A stretch of 64,000 bases of DNA, taken from positions 8,172 to 72,171 of the forward strand of contig CAZHXA010000007.1 of assembly GCA_964536025.1 (NCBI GenBank), given 5' to 3'. The translations under genes were made by a program, and so were the position numbers. This DNA comes from RGIG4576 sp964536025 (GTDB taxonomy: Bacteria; Bacteroidota; Bacteroidia; Bacteroidales; Muribaculaceae). Shown piece after piece: positions 15,690 through 25,279 of the stretch; position 1 is the first letter of the stretch; every line of letters starts with the position of its first letter. The notes under the pieces are model-generated. The model was not told where the DNA came from. It saw only the letters and a program-made list of their open reading frames with translations, and did not search any database.

Positions 15690-15708
15690 CGTTTAATTGC
15701 GTGTTTAT

Positions 15709-17787
15709 ATGAAATTGAACGAAATGTTATATCGTTGTTTGTATGTATTTGTGTTGATATTTGCTTTAAATGTAACTAAACCAGTTAATGCTCAAATCAA
15801 TACGGACCAAGTTATGAATATAGGGCGAAATGCAATGTATTTTGAAGATTATGTGTTGTCAATTCAATATTTCAATCAAGTTATAAGCATGAAACCTTAT
15901 CTTGCCGATCCTTATTATTATAGGGCTGTGGCAAAATATAGTTTGGGCGATTATAGAGGGGCAGAGGAAGATTGTACATTGGCTATAGAACGAAATCCCT
16001 TTATTATAGATGCTTATCAGGTGCGTGGAGTTGCACGTCAAAACATGCATAAGTATAAAGATGCAATAAACGATTATGATAAAGGATTGAAGTATTTACC
16101 AGAACACAAATATTTTTTGATAAACAAAGCTGTGTGTGAAGTTTCTGTAAAGCAATATGAAAGTGCAATAAAAACTTATGAAAAATTAATTCGGTTGTAT
16201 CCTAAGTTTGAGAATGCTTATATTGGTAGAGCCGAACTTTATATGGCACAAAAAGACACCATTAAAGCACTAGAAAACATAAATAAAAGTATAGAATTGA
16301 ATAAAAATGAGCCGAATGCTTATGTTATGCGTTCCGAAATTAAAATGCGTTCGTTCAATGATGTTAAAGGAGCATTGGCTGATATGAATGAAGCTATTAA
16401 ACTCGAACCACATTATTCCGGTTTTTTTATCAATCGTGCTTTTATGAAATATAAATTGGACGATTATTTTGGCTCAATGTCCGATTATGATTATGCTTTA
16501 AGCCTTGACCCTACAAATGTAACGGCTTATTATAACCGTGGCTTGTTAAAAATGGAGGTTAATGAAAATAATAAGGCAATAGAAGATTTTACATATGTGT
16601 TGAAGAGTGACCCGGGACATGTAATGGCTCGTTATAATAGAGCATCGTTATATTATAAAACCGGTCAGTATAAAAAGGCAGTATATGATTATGATGAATT
16701 GTTGAAAATATATCCGAATTTTCAGATGGCATTATATTCTCGAAGCGAATGTAAACGATTATCAGGTGATATGGTAGGAGCTGAGCGTGATTATAATCGT
16801 TCTCGCGAATTATATAAGAAAAATAAGAGTTCGGGAGACTCGGATATGTTTGCTGAGAATAAAAATGAAGTTAGCGACGAACATACATCAGATGGAACAG
16901 AATTTGAATCGGAAGATGCTGTAAAAAATAAATTTAACACGCTTCTTACTGTAGAGAATGATAATGTTGTAAAACCGGAATATGATAATAAAACACGCGG
17001 ACGTGTGCAAAATCGAAATATAAAGATTGATAATGAACCGATGTTTGTATTGTCGTTTTATACCGGAGGTGGTGATGTAAAAGAGTCTTCATATTATATG
17101 AAAGAGGTTGATGAAGCAAATTCTTCAAAATTACTACAATTTGTATTACAATTGACCAATCGTATGCCACGTTTATATGAGGACCAAATACAAAAGCATT
17201 TTAATTCTATAGAATATTATAATGGAATGCTTGTAACATCAAAACCTCGTGCTATTGATTATTTAGGGAGAGCATTGGATTTTATGATGGTGAAAAATCC
17301 CGATTCTGCTATTGAGGATTGTAATAGGGCTATTGCAATGCGTGAGAACTTTACACTTGCCTATTTTGTGCGTGCAAGTGCAAGATATTTGCAAATAGAA
17401 CTTGGAGAAATGTCTGCATCTGAAACAGTGGAATCTCAAACAAATAAAATAAATGCAGAGCAAGAAGCAATGTTGAAACAACGTAAAAATGCTAAAGCTT
17501 ATGCTGAAGTAATCAATGATTTTGATAAAGTTTTGGAATATTCTCCTAAAAATGTGTATGCTCAATATAACAAAGGCTGTGTATATGCAAAAAATAATAA
17601 TTTAACTTCGGCAATAAGTTGTTTTACTATGGCAATTAAAGAAAAAGCCGATTTTGGTGAAGCTTATTATAATAGAGGTTTGATGTATCTTCAACTTGGT
17701 AATAAGGAAAAGGGGATAAGTGATTTGAGTAAAGCCGGGGAATTGGGAATTTTACCATCTTACAGTGTACTTAAACGTATGAATTAA
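15709..17787 (+). CDS. Exported tetratricopeptide-repeat protein
   Basis: A 692-residue protein with a signal peptide (about residues 1-29, ending VNAQ). The start at 15709 was chosen over an upstream TTG because it begins the signal peptide cleanly. Residues 36-370 form about ten consecutive TPR units with typical positions (for example AYYNRGLLKM and ALYSRSECKR). An acidic, Asn/Asp/Glu-rich low-complexity linker follows (about 375-430), then a further TPR block up to the C-terminus (FGEAYYNRGL). TPR arrays are protein-binding scaffolds; the partner is unknown. It probably acts in the periplasm, perhaps in envelope assembly. The copper ATPase downstream is 85 bases away and may be unrelated. 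Confidence 0.85.
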   Translation: MKLNEMLYRCLYVFVLIFALNVTKPVNAQINTDQVMNIGRNAMYFEDYVLSIQYFNQVISMKPYLADPYYYRAVAKYSLGDYRGAEEDCTLAIERNPFIIDAYQVRGVARQNMHKYKDAINDYDKGLKYLPEHKYFLINKAVCEVSVKQYESAIKTYEKLIRLYPKFENAYIGRAELYMAQKDTIKALENINKSIELNKNEPNAYVMRSEIKMRSFNDVKGALADMNEAIKLEPHYSGFFINRAFMKYKLDDYFGSMSDYDYALSLDPTNVTAYYNRGLLKMEVNENNKAIEDFTYVLKSDPGHVMARYNRASLYYKTGQYKKAVYDYDELLKIYPNFQMALYSRSECKRLSGDMVGAERDYNRSRELYKKNKSSGDSDMFAENKNEVSDEHTSDGTEFESEDAVKNKFNTLLTVENDNVVKPEYDNKTRGRVQNRNIKIDNEPMFVLSFYTGGGDVKESSYYMKEVDEANSSKLLQFVLQLTNRMPRLYEDQIQKHFNSIEYYNGMLVTSKPRAIDYLGRALDFMMVKNPDSAIEDCNRAIAMRENFTLAYFVRASARYLQIELGEMSASETVESQTNKINAEQEAMLKQRKNAKAYAEVINDFDKVLEYSPKNVYAQYNKGCVYAKNNNLTSAISCFTMAIKEKADFGEAYYNRGLMYLQLGNKEKGISDLSKAGELGILPSYSVLKRMN

Positions 17788-17872
17788 AATAAATTCAATG
17801 ATTTGGTTTCGTGTTGTGTGTATATGTGTGGAACCAAAGTGTTTGCTGTTTTGTTCTTTTGAAAAATGATAT

Positions 17873-20107
17873 ATGAAAAAAGAAAATGAAATTATGGTAA
17901 CTCGTGTGTATCCGGTAATTGGACTGAAATGTGCCGCGTGTGCTACACGTATAGATAAAGTATTGAATAAGCAACAGGGAGTAGGGGAATGTACCGTAAA
18001 TCTTGCAGCAAATAATGTTACGTTAAAATATAATCCTGAAATTATATCACCGGAACAGTTGTCGGAATTAGTACATAATATGGGGTTCCAATTGATTGTC
18101 GCCGAAGGAGAAACTGCAAGGCAAACAATTGAAGAACAAGAAGAAAAAGACTATAATATTTTAAAGCGTAATACAATATGCTCCATTATATTATCTTTAC
18201 CCATAGTAATAGTATCCATGTTGTTTATGGATATTCCTTATGCCAATGAAATAATGGCTGTTTTATCAACTCCTGTTGTTGTATATTTTGGTCGTAGTTT
18301 CTTTGTTAATGCATGGAAACAATTTAAGCAGAAAACTGCCAATATGGATACTCTTGTGGCTTTAAGTATCGGAGTTGCTTATACTTTTAGTTTGTTTAAT
18401 ATGTTTTTCCCCGAGTTCTGGATAAAAAGGGAGGTTGAGCCACATGTGTATTTTGAAGCATCGAGTGTTATTGTTTCGTTCATTATGTTAGGGCGAATGC
18501 TTGAAGAAAAAGCAAAAGGAAAGACAACAATTGCGATAAAAAAACTTATGGGACTTACTCCAAAGATTGCTATGCTTGTTGATGAGTCTGGTGTAATGAA
18601 AGAAGTGCCGATAGAAACTATTAAAGTAGGTGATACTATTGCTGTGCGTCCTGGAGAACAGATACCAGTTGATGGTTTCGTGATAAATGGTAGTTCTTAT
18701 GTTGATGAAAGTATGTTGAATGGAGAGCCGGTTGCAGTGTTGAAAGAAAAAGATAGTAACGTATATGCTGGAACAATAAATAAAAACGGCTCTTTTGAGT
18801 TTCATGCTACAAAGGTAGGTGCTGAAACAATGCTTTCTATGATAATAAAGATGGTACAAGAAGCACAAGGTAGTAAAGCTCCTATACAGCGAGTTGCTGA
18901 TAAAATAGCCGGAATATTTGTGCCTGTAATAGTTTCAATTGCTTTGATTTCTATGATAATGTGGATTATATTAGGTGGCGGTAATGGAATAGTTCATGGA
19001 ATATTGGCTTTTGTGACGGTAGTTATTATTGCATGTCCTTGTGCTTTAGGACTTGCTACACCAACCGCTGTAATGGTAGGAATAGGAAAAGGAGCAGAAC
19101 GAGGTATCTTAATTAAAGATGCAAAGTGCTTGGAAATAGCTCGAAATATTGATGTAGTTGTGCTTGATAAGACGGGAACGATAACCGAAGGACGACCTGA
19201 AGTTGCAGAAGTAGTAATGAGTGAAAATGAGGATGTAGAACTTGTCGCTAATGTACTGTATAGTCTTGAAGCAAAATCGGAACATCCGTTAGCCGAAGCT
19301 ATTGTAAAACATTTTAAAAACTTAGATGCAAAGAATATTAATGTTGATAGTTTTGAAAGTATAACGAGCGAGGGTATAATCGGTGTAGTTAATGGAAAAC
19401 AATATTTAATTGGAAATACACGTTTGTTACATCGGTATAATATAAAGACGGAAGAATATTTAGCAGAGAGAGCCAATGAATTAGAACAATCGGCAATGAC
19501 TGTAATATGGATAGCCGATGAAAATCGAGTTTTGGGAATTGTTTCGATAGCCGATAAGGTAAAAACTACATCTGTTGAAGCAATTAATACATTGCATGAA
19601 ATGGGTATTACGGTATATATGTTGACTGGTGATAATCGTGCTACAGCTGAAGCTGTAGCTACTAAGGTAGGAATTAAATTTTATGAGTCATCGGTATTAC
19701 CGCAAGATAAAGCAACGTTTGTGAAGCGAATGCAAAGTGAAGGGCATTGTGTTGCAATGGTTGGCGATGGTATAAACGATAGTGCTGCACTTGCACAAGC
19801 TGACATAGGAATGGCTATGGGGTGTGGAAGTGATATCGCTCTTGATATAGCAAAAATAACCATTGTAAAGAATGATTTGGTTAAAGTCGCAGAATCAATA
19901 AGATTGTCAAAGCAGATAGTTCGCACTATTCACATGAATTTATTTTGGGCTTTTATTTACAATTTAATAGGAGTACCTATTGCAGCAGGAGTATTATATC
20001 CGATTAACGGCTTTTTACTTAATCCAATGATAGCCGGTGCAGCAATGGCATTTAGTAGTGTGAGTGTTGTAACAAATAGTTTATTGTCAATAAAAAGGTT
20101 AAACTAA
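17873..20107 (+). CDS. copA: Copper-exporting P1B-type ATPase
   Basis: A 744-residue inner-membrane pump exporting Cu(I). One N-terminal HMA domain carries the metal site CAAC (Cys20/Cys23). Eight transmembrane helices surround the conserved parts: CPC at 388-390 in helix 6, the phosphorylation motif DKTGT with Asp432, the HP motif in HPLAEAIV near 470, and GDGINDS near 630. YN in helix 7 and MxxSS in helix 8 (MAFSS) complete the Cu(I) transport site, arguing against Zn/Cd specificity. No copper chaperone or metal regulator is visible next to it. Confidence 0.93.
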   Translation: MKKENEIMVTRVYPVIGLKCAACATRIDKVLNKQQGVGECTVNLAANNVTLKYNPEIISPEQLSELVHNMGFQLIVAEGETARQTIEEQEEKDYNILKRNTICSIILSLPIVIVSMLFMDIPYANEIMAVLSTPVVVYFGRSFFVNAWKQFKQKTANMDTLVALSIGVAYTFSLFNMFFPEFWIKREVEPHVYFEASSVIVSFIMLGRMLEEKAKGKTTIAIKKLMGLTPKIAMLVDESGVMKEVPIETIKVGDTIAVRPGEQIPVDGFVINGSSYVDESMLNGEPVAVLKEKDSNVYAGTINKNGSFEFHATKVGAETMLSMIIKMVQEAQGSKAPIQRVADKIAGIFVPVIVSIALISMIMWIILGGGNGIVHGILAFVTVVIIACPCALGLATPTAVMVGIGKGAERGILIKDAKCLEIARNIDVVVLDKTGTITEGRPEVAEVVMSENEDVELVANVLYSLEAKSEHPLAEAIVKHFKNLDAKNINVDSFESITSEGIIGVVNGKQYLIGNTRLLHRYNIKTEEYLAERANELEQSAMTVIWIADENRVLGIVSIADKVKTTSVEAINTLHEMGITVYMLTGDNRATAEAVATKVGIKFYESSVLPQDKATFVKRMQSEGHCVAMVGDGINDSAALAQADIGMAMGCGSDIALDIAKITIVKNDLVKVAESIRLSKQIVRTIHMNLFWAFIYNLIGVPIAAGVLYPINGFLLNPMIAGAAMAFSSVSVVTNSLLSIKRLN

Positions 20108-20138
20108 TGCTTGTTATAACCGGCTTATGTATATTTTA

Positions 20139-20171
20139 TTTGTGTAAATCCGTGTTTTTTAGTTAATTTTG
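20139..20171 (+). promoter_or_regulatory. Promoter of fbp
   Basis: TTTG at 20139-20142 and exact TAATTTTG at 20164-20171, separated by 21 bases. This is an ideal Bacteroidota sigma-A promoter, 25 bases before the ATG. Confidence 0.75.
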
Positions 20172-20196
20172 TGAGTGTTGATAAGAAATTACAAAA

Positions 20197-22203
20197 ATGA
20201 GTGACGTGTCAATTGATATTTTGAATAATAAATATGAAAATGTAGAGAAAGATTTAAGGTATTTACAACTTCTTTCTCGCAGTTTTCCTACAATAGCAGC
20301 AGCGAGTACTGAAATAATTAACCTTGAAGCAATTTTAAATTTGCCCAAAGGAACAGAACATTTCTTGGCCGATTTACACGGAGAATATGAAGCTTTTCAA
20401 CATGTGCTTCGCAATACTTCTGGTACTATAAAACGAAAAGTACGTGAAATTTTCGGTGAAGTACTAAGTCAACAAGAACAAAAAGAAATTTGCACGTTAA
20501 TTTATTATCCGGAGCAGAAATTGGAATTGGTTAAGTCTTGTTATAAAAAAGAAATACCGGAAGATTGGTATTTTATAATGATAAACAGGCTTGTATCTGT
20601 GTGCCGTACAGTTTCGTCAAAATATACTCGTTCAAAAGTGCGAAAAGCTTTACCGGAGGATTTTTCATATATAATACAAGAACTTCTTCATGAAAATGCC
20701 TTTGAGCCGAATAAACAAGCTTATGTTGATGTAATTGTACGCACAATAATTTCTACAGGAAGAGCAGATAACTTTATTATTGCGATAAGTATGCTCATTC
20801 AGCGTTTGGTAATCGATCATTTACATATTTTGGGAGATGTGTTTGATCGTGGACCAAGTCCTGATAAAATTATGGATATTTTGTGTAAATATCATAATTT
20901 TGATATTCAATGGGGAAATCATGATATATTATGGATGGGTGCTGCATCGGGAAACGATTGCTGTATGGCAAATGTAATACGTCTTGCTTTAAGATATACT
21001 AATTTAAGTGTACTTGAAGATGGATATGGTATTAATTTGTTACCATTGGCAACTTTTGCTATGGAAACTTATTCCAATGATGAATGTAATCAATTTATGC
21101 CCATAAATAATGAGGGCAATCCATATAGTGAAAAGAAAATTAAAATGATTGCTCAAATGCATAAAGCAATCAGTATAATTCAATTCAAACTTGAAGCTCA
21201 AATCATTGAACGCCGTCCGGAATTTGAGATGAACAATAGAATGCTTTTGCATCGTATAAATTACGAGAAAGGTGTTATTGATATAGATGGAATTGAATAT
21301 GAATTGAATGATACAAATTTTCCAACAATAGATCCGAATAATCCATATACTCTTACTCCGGAAGAGGAATATATAATTTCAAAACTTCATAACTCATTTG
21401 TGAGTAGTGAAAAATTAAAGCGTCACATGATTTGCTTATTCCGTAACGGATGTGTGTATACTGTGATGAATTCAAATTTACTTTTCCATGCTTCAATTCC
21501 GTTAAATGAAGATGGTTCTTTGAAAGAAGTTTTAGTGGATGGTAAATTATATAAAGGTGAAGAGTTGTTTAAAAAAGTAGGTGCTTTAATACGAGAAGCT
21601 TATTTTAGCGATTGTCGTGATGAGCATTATTACTATGCTCTTGATTATACATGGTATTTATGGTGTGGTAAGAATTCTCCTGTCTTTGATAAAGATAAAA
21701 TGGCAACATTTGAGTGTTATTTTATTAACGATAAAGAAGCTCAAAAGGAAACTAAAGGTTATTATTATCAACTTCGTGACAGAGAAGATATTTGTGACAT
21801 GATTTTAGATGAATTTGGAGTAACGGGTACGCACAGACACATAATTAATGGTCATGTGCCTGTTAGAACATTGGAAGGAGAACAACCTATTAGGGCAAAT
21901 GGTAAAATGATGGTTATAGATGGAGGTTTTTCAAAGGCGTACCAACCTAAAACCGGTATTGCAGGTTATACTCTTGTTTATCATTCAAAAGGTTTCCAAT
22001 TAGTGCAACATGAGCCATATACATCTATTGAGCAAGCGGTACGAGAAGGTTATGATATAAAATCAACAACTCAAATAGTTGAATTGAGTGAGCATCGTAT
22101 GATGGTAAAAAATACAGATATAGGGCGTGAAATAATGTCACAAATAACAGATTTGAAGAATTTATTATTTGCATATCATAGTGGGCTTATAAGTAATAAA
22201 TGA
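20197..22203 (+). CDS. fbp: Fructose-1,6-bisphosphatase, class III
   Basis: A 668-residue class III FBPase, the long metallophosphoesterase-type enzyme found in Firmicutes and Bacteroidota, which hydrolyses fructose-1,6-bisphosphate to fructose-6-phosphate in gluconeogenesis. The metal-binding phosphoesterase motifs are DLHGE (59-63), GDVFDRG near 214 and GNHDILW near 243. A conserved C-terminal segment has GTHRHIINGH with the last metal histidines. It has its own consensus promoter and ends only 5 bases from the converging AlbA_2 gene, with no terminator hairpin between. With the PPi-dependent phosphofructokinase at 33169-34821 it defines the hexose-phosphate control point of this organism. 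Confidence 0.95.
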   Translation: MSDVSIDILNNKYENVEKDLRYLQLLSRSFPTIAAASTEIINLEAILNLPKGTEHFLADLHGEYEAFQHVLRNTSGTIKRKVREIFGEVLSQQEQKEICTLIYYPEQKLELVKSCYKKEIPEDWYFIMINRLVSVCRTVSSKYTRSKVRKALPEDFSYIIQELLHENAFEPNKQAYVDVIVRTIISTGRADNFIIAISMLIQRLVIDHLHILGDVFDRGPSPDKIMDILCKYHNFDIQWGNHDILWMGAASGNDCCMANVIRLALRYTNLSVLEDGYGINLLPLATFAMETYSNDECNQFMPINNEGNPYSEKKIKMIAQMHKAISIIQFKLEAQIIERRPEFEMNNRMLLHRINYEKGVIDIDGIEYELNDTNFPTIDPNNPYTLTPEEEYIISKLHNSFVSSEKLKRHMICLFRNGCVYTVMNSNLLFHASIPLNEDGSLKEVLVDGKLYKGEELFKKVGALIREAYFSDCRDEHYYYALDYTWYLWCGKNSPVFDKDKMATFECYFINDKEAQKETKGYYYQLRDREDICDMILDEFGVTGTHRHIINGHVPVRTLEGEQPIRANGKMMVIDGGFSKAYQPKTGIAGYTLVYHSKGFQLVQHEPYTSIEQAVREGYDIKSTTQIVELSEHRMMVKNTDIGREIMSQITDLKNLLFAYHSGLISNK

Positions 22204-22208
22204 AACTT

Positions 22209-22880
22209 TTATAAGCACTCAGTGTCTTCTGCTTTTAAGATAAAGACACATTGGCTACTGTGATAACGAATATCAAGAGTCTTCATTATACATAGCTTTA
22301 TTAGTGTATCTTCTGCAACCGATTTAGAAACATGTGCCAATATCATATATTCATTTAACGTTATTTCTTGATTGATCTTTAGGTAATCAATAAGAATTAG
22401 TTCTTTTTCAGTAAATGAAATAAGAGATGGGGCCTTTTTTTGTTTAGCTTTCCATATTTTTACTTGAATAGGTGCAGCTAAAATATTTTCGTCGGCTACA
22501 CGATAATATGCGACCCATTTTTTGTTGTCATCTTGAGCTTTAACAGGTAAAATAGATGATGGTGCTACATCTACTTTTAATACACTTTTACCCTCAACCC
22601 TATAAGATTGATAAGTTATATTTTGTTCGGGGCGACAGTACATGGTTGCAGCTTGTTCTATCATATAAATTTGCTCATCGCTCTCAATGCCTACAATTTT
22701 CCCATTGTCTTTAACTCCGATAAGCAAACTGCCTCCGCTATGATTAGCGAAAGCAGATATGCTACGGGCTATTTTTCTTGCATCAGAGATTTTAAACTTA
22801 AAATCTTGACGTTCGTGTTCTCCGTCTTCTATAAGATTTTGTATATAGTGTTTACTTTTTATCTCAGTATTGATTTTCAT
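22209..22880 (-). CDS. AlbA_2 (Schlafen-like) putative DNA-binding protein
   Basis: A 223-residue cytosolic protein. Residues about 12-130 form an AlbA_2 domain (HERQDFKFKI, ARSISAFANHSGGSLLIGV, then DNGKIVGI), often annotated as an ATP-binding or transcription-related module. The C-terminal 70 residues (TEKELILIDYLKINQEITLNEYM onward, positions about 155-215) look like a winged helix-turn-helix, so a regulatory role is plausible. It overlaps the upstream SGNH hydrolase by one base (TAATG), indicating translational coupling with the acyltransferase-hydrolase pair. The ligand and target are unknown. Confidence 0.8.
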   Translation of the reverse strand: MKINTEIKSKHYIQNLIEDGEHERQDFKFKISDARKIARSISAFANHSGGSLLIGVKDNGKIVGIESDEQIYMIEQAATMYCRPEQNITYQSYRVEGKSVLKVDVAPSSILPVKAQDDNKKWVAYYRVADENILAAPIQVKIWKAKQKKAPSLISFTEKELILIDYLKINQEITLNEYMILAHVSKSVAEDTLIKLCIMKTLDIRYHSSQCVFILKAEDTECL

Positions 22881-23989
22881 TATTTTACAATATCTTTCAA
22901 TACGGTTATCAATTTATTGGCATAGGCACGGAAACCTAAATCGGTAAAATGTATACCATCAACAGTACCTTCATTATCGTCACCACTTAAACCTTCACAA
23001 GTCACATAGTAAAGATTGTTTGGATTATCTTTTTTTAATTTTTCATAGTTCCTACGGAATGCAGCATTCTTTTTAGGTAAGTAATTAGCAAAAAAAGAAT
23101 CATGTTTAGCATAGCTATACATAGGTCCTTCAACCATAATAATAGGAACTTCGGGACGGAGGGTTCTTAATATATTTACAAATCCGTAGGTTAAAGTGTC
23201 GCACATCAATTCAGTACAATTTGGTATTGGGTCTATGACATAAGCAGTAACATTTGGTATCGTTGCCATAGCACGAGCCATACAATCATCCATTTTACCT
23301 TCTCCACTTATGCCTATATTCATACATTCAATATTCAAATCTCGTTGTATCATATTTGTAGCGACCATACCTGTTCGGGTAGAGCATCCACCTTGCATTA
23401 TACTTGTTCCGTAGAATACAACTCTTTTGTCTTTGCGTGGATTATCTAATAGAGGCTTTATTATTGTGGCGGTGCTGTCAACTCCAACTTCCAGCCAATT
23501 TATACCATCATAAAGAGGCAGATAAATCATGAATTCGTGTATGCCGTCAGGAAGATTTTCAACATAAACTTTAGATTGAATTGAGTCTTTTTTATTTGGT
23601 CGGTTGGTATTGACATATTCCCATTTACCTTTATCGTTCATTATGTATAAATCTGTACCTTTTAATCCGGTATCTGCCATGTGTGCCATATGTGTGTTCC
23701 ATAACAAATTGTATCTTACACCGACACTCTTGGAATTGGTTGCAAATCTTACAGCCATACCACTTGAGCATTGGGCTCTTTCCCACAATGTAGGACGTAC
23801 ACTATCTTTAAGATATGCCGGAATACGAGTATAAGGAGTGAGTGAGTTTTCAAAAGGCTTGTTTATCATTCTTAAATCCAATGCATTCACATACTTAAGT
23901 TCTTTTTTATCTTCGGCGTTCATAGTGAAAGCCATGCAAGACATACACAAAATAAAGAGTATAGTCTTAATAGTTTTAAAATTATTCAT
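22880..23989 (-). CDS. Exported SGNH/GDSL-type hydrolase (copy 2, altered oxyanion residue)
   Basis: A 369-residue exported protein with a signal peptide (about residues 1-25, ending MNAED). Same architecture as the copy at 14483-15568: N-terminal beta domain (GTDLYIM at 111-117) then an SGNH domain with Ser196 in YGTSIMQG and Asp344/His347 in DGIHFTD. The block III asparagine (Asn222 in copy 1) is replaced by Glu230 in ISGEGKMD. That residue normally helps form the oxyanion hole, so activity or specificity may be changed. It lies 17 bases after an acyltransferase gene, so the pair may add and remove acyl groups from the same glycan. Confidence 0.85.
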   Translation of the reverse strand: MNNFKTIKTILFILCMSCMAFTMNAEDKKELKYVNALDLRMINKPFENSLTPYTRIPAYLKDSVRPTLWERAQCSSGMAVRFATNSKSVGVRYNLLWNTHMAHMADTGLKGTDLYIMNDKGKWEYVNTNRPNKKDSIQSKVYVENLPDGIHEFMIYLPLYDGINWLEVGVDSTATIIKPLLDNPRKDKRVVFYGTSIMQGGCSTRTGMVATNMIQRDLNIECMNIGISGEGKMDDCMARAMATIPNVTAYVIDPIPNCTELMCDTLTYGFVNILRTLRPEVPIIMVEGPMYSYAKHDSFFANYLPKKNAAFRRNYEKLKKDNPNNLYYVTCEGLSGDDNEGTVDGIHFTDLGFRAYANKLITVLKDIVK

Positions 23990-24006
23990 ATTATGTTAGT
24001 TTTAAG

Positions 24007-25068
24007 TTATTTTACTTTACCGCTCATCAATAAAGAAAGCGGTTTGCTTTGCTCTATTATGTAATTAGCACCTAATACAACAGTTATTATTATTATAGAA
24101 AAAAATGCAGCTACTATAAGAGTTGGAATAAAATTTAAATGCATTCCAATCAATGGTTCTCTGAATGCCGGCATAGGAAACAGAAAAAAATAGTGTAATA
24201 CATAGATTGATAAACTTTTGCTACCTATATATTCCCACATGTGAGTTATATAAGTGCCGTTCGGATTAGTCTCACTATATGAGATTTTACACCAAGATTT
24301 AACTACTGATATTGCGATTATGACAACGCATAGGTATAGAACGGTTTTTGCAATGTCAAGGCATTCAGATGGGAAAGAAAATTCCCAAGACCAACATACA
24401 TAATACATTAAAAAAGCTCCGATAATCATCGAAATGGTTATATATGTTGAATTTGCTGTAATGTTATCAAAATGTTCTTTCTCGGAATGAGCTAATACGC
24501 CAAACATAAATATGGGATAAAATTCAAAAACCAAAGGTAAACCAATAACATTATTTACAATATCAGGTATAATGCCGTATTTTGAAAAACATCCTAATAA
24601 CATCCATGATATGATTATAGTAATTAATTTTGTTATAAATGTTTTACATTTAGATATTATTGGAATTATTGCACAATACAAAAGTATGATTTCAAATAGG
24701 CATAATGTGAACCAATAGCCATTTTTCCCAACATTAGTATACAGACCTTCCCAAGTTGAGACAAATGGGCTTTGAATTCCGCTATGAGGGAAATAGTAAA
24801 TCCATAAAGAACTCATAACAAAAAATGGTATGAGTAATTGCTTAACACGTATTCCTAAGTGAGGAATTATTAATTTGTCGTTGTTTAATTTATAACTGAA
24901 ATAGCCACTTATAAAAAAGAAAATAGGCATGTGAATTCTCTCAACAAATTTAAATAGTACAGCACTATCGATATCTCGAATACACATTGTAAGCACATGT
25001 CCCATGATAACCATAAAAATGGCTAATCCTTTTAGTATGTCAAAATGATGTAATCGTACTTTTGTCAT
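24007..25068 (-). CDS. Acyltransferase 3 family membrane O-acyltransferase
   Basis: A 353-residue polytopic inner-membrane protein with about ten hydrophobic segments. The N-terminal signature is visible: HHFDILKGLAI (7-17) and MGHVL with the conserved His24, followed by FFFISGYFS near 50. Family members O-acetylate or succinylate surface polysaccharides, peptidoglycan or exported metabolites. It is the first gene of a minus-strand operon with an SGNH hydrolase (17 bases) and an AlbA_2 protein (1-base overlap). The substrate cannot be told from sequence. A strong promoter lies at 25105-25135. Confidence 0.9.
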   Translation of the reverse strand: MTKVRLHHFDILKGLAIFMVIMGHVLTMCIRDIDSAVLFKFVERIHMPIFFFISGYFSYKLNNDKLIIPHLGIRVKQLLIPFFVMSSLWIYYFPHSGIQSPFVSTWEGLYTNVGKNGYWFTLCLFEIILLYCAIIPIISKCKTFITKLITIIISWMLLGCFSKYGIIPDIVNNVIGLPLVFEFYPIFMFGVLAHSEKEHFDNITANSTYITISMIIGAFLMYYVCWSWEFSFPSECLDIAKTVLYLCVVIIAISVVKSWCKISYSETNPNGTYITHMWEYIGSKSLSIYVLHYFFLFPMPAFREPLIGMHLNFIPTLIVAAFFSIIIITVVLGANYIIEQSKPLSLLMSGKVK

Positions 25069-25104
25069 AAAAGTCTATAAATTATAAATATGATATTATT
25101 ATTG

Positions 25105-25135
25105 CAAAAATAACTTTTTTGCGATTAAAGTACAA
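25105..25135 (-). promoter_or_regulatory. Promoter of the acyltransferase operon
   Basis: On the minus strand TTG (25133-25135) and exact TATTTTTG (25105-25112) are separated by 20 bases. The ATG is 37 bases downstream. Confidence 0.7.
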
Positions 25136-25220
25136 CAATAATAATTATTATTTCATTGGAAAATTTAAGGAATAAAGTAGGTGATTGAGGTAATTTATTA
25201 TGAATAATGTAAGTTAATAA

Positions 25221-25260
25221 AAAATAACCGAAAGAGATTGATTCCGCTTTCGGTTATTTT
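25221..25260. terminator. Terminator downstream of the OmpA-type lipoprotein
   Basis: A 14-bp perfect stem (25221-25234 with 25247-25260) around a 12-base loop, with A/T tracts on both sides. It terminates the minus-strand gene ending at 25280. Confidence 0.85.
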
Positions 25261-25279
25261 TATTGGTTTGGGTTAAATT

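Noticed and set aside
18488..19926. Minus-strand ORFs inside copA
   Set aside because: They are antisense shadows of a strongly conserved gene with no domain content.
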